NCBI GenBank assembly: GCA_019247495.1
Contig: JAFAOU010000009.1
Location: 34,622 to 98,621 of the forward strand
DNA from: Acidobacteriota bacterium
GTDB taxonomy: Bacteria; Acidobacteriota; Thermoanaerobaculia; Gp7-AA8
Direction of reading: 5' to 3'
Length of the DNA stretch: 64,000 bases
Notes under the pieces: generated by a model
Seen by the model: the letters and a program-made list of their open reading frames with translations, nothing else
Database searches by the model: none
Told to the model about the DNA's origin: nothing
Program-made: the position numbers and the translations under genes
Shown here: positions 63,207-64,000 of the stretch, piece after piece
Position numbering within the stretch: the first letter of the stretch is position 1
Layout of the letters: each line of letters begins with the position of its first letter

Positions 63207-64000
63207 GTGAAAGTCGCAGTAGCCATGTCGGGCGGGGTCGATTCGTCAACTGCCGCGTACATCCTCAAGTCCGCCGGACACGAGGTGGTCGGTCTGTCGA
63301 TGCAGATGTACGACAACCTCACCAACGCCGATACGACCTACGGCGGATGCTGCACCATCGACGATCTCACCGATGCGAAGCGCGTGGCGTGGAAGCTGGA
63401 GATCCCGCACTTCACGCTGAACCTCGAGCAGAATTTTCACGAGAAGGTGATCGCGCCGTTCGTGCAGTCGTACCTCAGCGGCCTGACGCCGAGTCCGTGT
63501 GTGCTCTGCAACACGCACGTGAAGTTCGATCTCTTTCACGAGAAAGCGCGCGCCATCGGCGCCGAGAAAATCGCCACCGGTCACTACGCTCGCATCACGC
63601 GTGATGCCGACGGCCGCTTCGAGCTGCGCAAGGCGCTGCACCTGGCGAAAGATCAGTCGTACTTCCTTTTCGAGCTCACGCAGGAGCAGCTTCGCGGCGC
63701 ACTCTTCCCCCTCGGCGAAATGACCAAGCCCGAGGTGCGCGATGTGGCCGAGGAGGCGGGGCTGAACGTCGCGCGGAAGAAGGAGTCATACGAGATCTGC
63801 TTCGTCCCGCAAACGGACAGCTACGCGAAAATCGTGGAGCGCGAAGCCGCCATCACACCCGGCGACGGCGCCGGCGAGATCGTCGACGTCTCCGGCAAGG
63901 TGATCGGAACTCACGACGGCTACTACCACTTCACCATCGGCCAGCGCCGCGGCCTCGACATCGGCGGCACCTCGGAGCGCATGTACGTCGTCGACGTGAA
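63207..64000 (+). CDS. mnmA: tRNA 2-thiouridylase MnmA (truncated by window end)
   Basis: Partial protein, 264 codons visible, running off the right end. It starts with GTG at 63207 (GGAG 5 bases upstream). The PP-loop VAMSGGVDSSTAAYIL, TPSPCVLCNTHVKF (first catalytic Cys) and ARKKESYEICFVP (second Cys) are clear, followed by the start of the central and C-terminal domains. It thiolates U34 of Lys, Glu and Gln tRNAs. Confidence 0.95.
   Translation, partial: MKVAVAMSGGVDSSTAAYILKSAGHEVVGLSMQMYDNLTNADTTYGGCCTIDDLTDAKRVAWKLEIPHFTLNLEQNFHEKVIAPFVQSYLSGLTPSPCVLCNTHVKFDLFHEKARAIGAEKIATGHYARITRDADGRFELRKALHLAKDQSYFLFELTQEQLRGALFPLGEMTKPEVRDVAEEAGLNVARKKESYEICFVPQTDSYAKIVEREAAITPGDGAGEIVDVSGKVIGTHDGYYHFTIGQRRGLDIGGTSERMYVVDV

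Overview
The window is GC-rich bacterial DNA, most likely from an Acidobacteriota-type organism (Thermoanaerobaculia or a neighbour). That placement is an inference from the tgt-yajC-secD-secF order, the MglA-type GTPase, the DUF4412-like and LolA-like genes and the style of the intergenic hairpins; it is not proven. It has two parts: a large integrated mobile element (from before base 1 to about 46.9 kb) inserted at the 3' end of a tRNA-Pro gene, and chromosomal backbone (about 46.9-64 kb).

Mobile element. 0-8.7 kb: a membrane-anchored PIN-domain protein, a decayed AddB-like helicase remnant, a HExxH metallopeptidase-like protein coupled to a small RAM-fold protein, and unknown accessory genes including a lipoprotein. 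8.7-16.4 kb: two related short tyrosine recombinases. Each is bracketed by palindromic 24-bp sites (arm TGACGCTT, 8-bp spacer, arm AAGCGTCA) that read inward, and in both recombinases the ATG lies in the spacer. The second unit carries a lipoprotein / membrane protein / WD40-caspase operon as cargo. I consider this the best candidate for an undescribed system. 16.5-21.3 kb: an operon with two LexA-fold proteins that lack the catalytic dyad, then a ParB-like gene and small partners. 21.5-30.3 kb: accessory and probable defence cargo: an aminotransferase with a frameshifted membrane protein, a secreted cell-wall-hydrolase-like protein, a trypsin-fold protein without its histidine coupled to a PD-(D/E)XK nuclease, an HNH protein and a HEPN-like protein. 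30.3-32.2 kb: a large serine recombinase. 32.6-45.2 kb: a transfer-like module with two replication-relaxation proteins, two HerA/TraG-type ATPases, a CHAP endopeptidase, a periplasmic vWA-like protein and many small membrane proteins, but no recognisable VirB4, VirB6, VirB8 or VirB10. 45.3-46.8 kb: the tyrosine integrase and excisionase next to the tRNA. The other attachment site is not in the window.

Backbone. 47-51.3 kb: a GHMP kinase fused to a long extra C-terminal domain, an M23 peptidase and a DUF4412-like protein. 51.4-56.4 kb: a LolA-like protein and the tgt-yajC-secD-secF cluster (queuosine and protein export). 56.6-57.2 kb: a REP-associated Y1 transposase between perfect 45-bp inverted repeats. 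57.3-59.9 kb: a kynurenine-formamidase-like gene, a LigB dioxygenase-RidA fusion and a KDPG-type aldolase, which look like an aromatic amine/tryptophan breakdown cluster. 60-64 kb: an MglA-like GTPase, a cation diffusion facilitator, purE, a single-domain response regulator and the start of mnmA, which runs off the end of the window.

All assignments come from reading motifs and layout; no database search was run.
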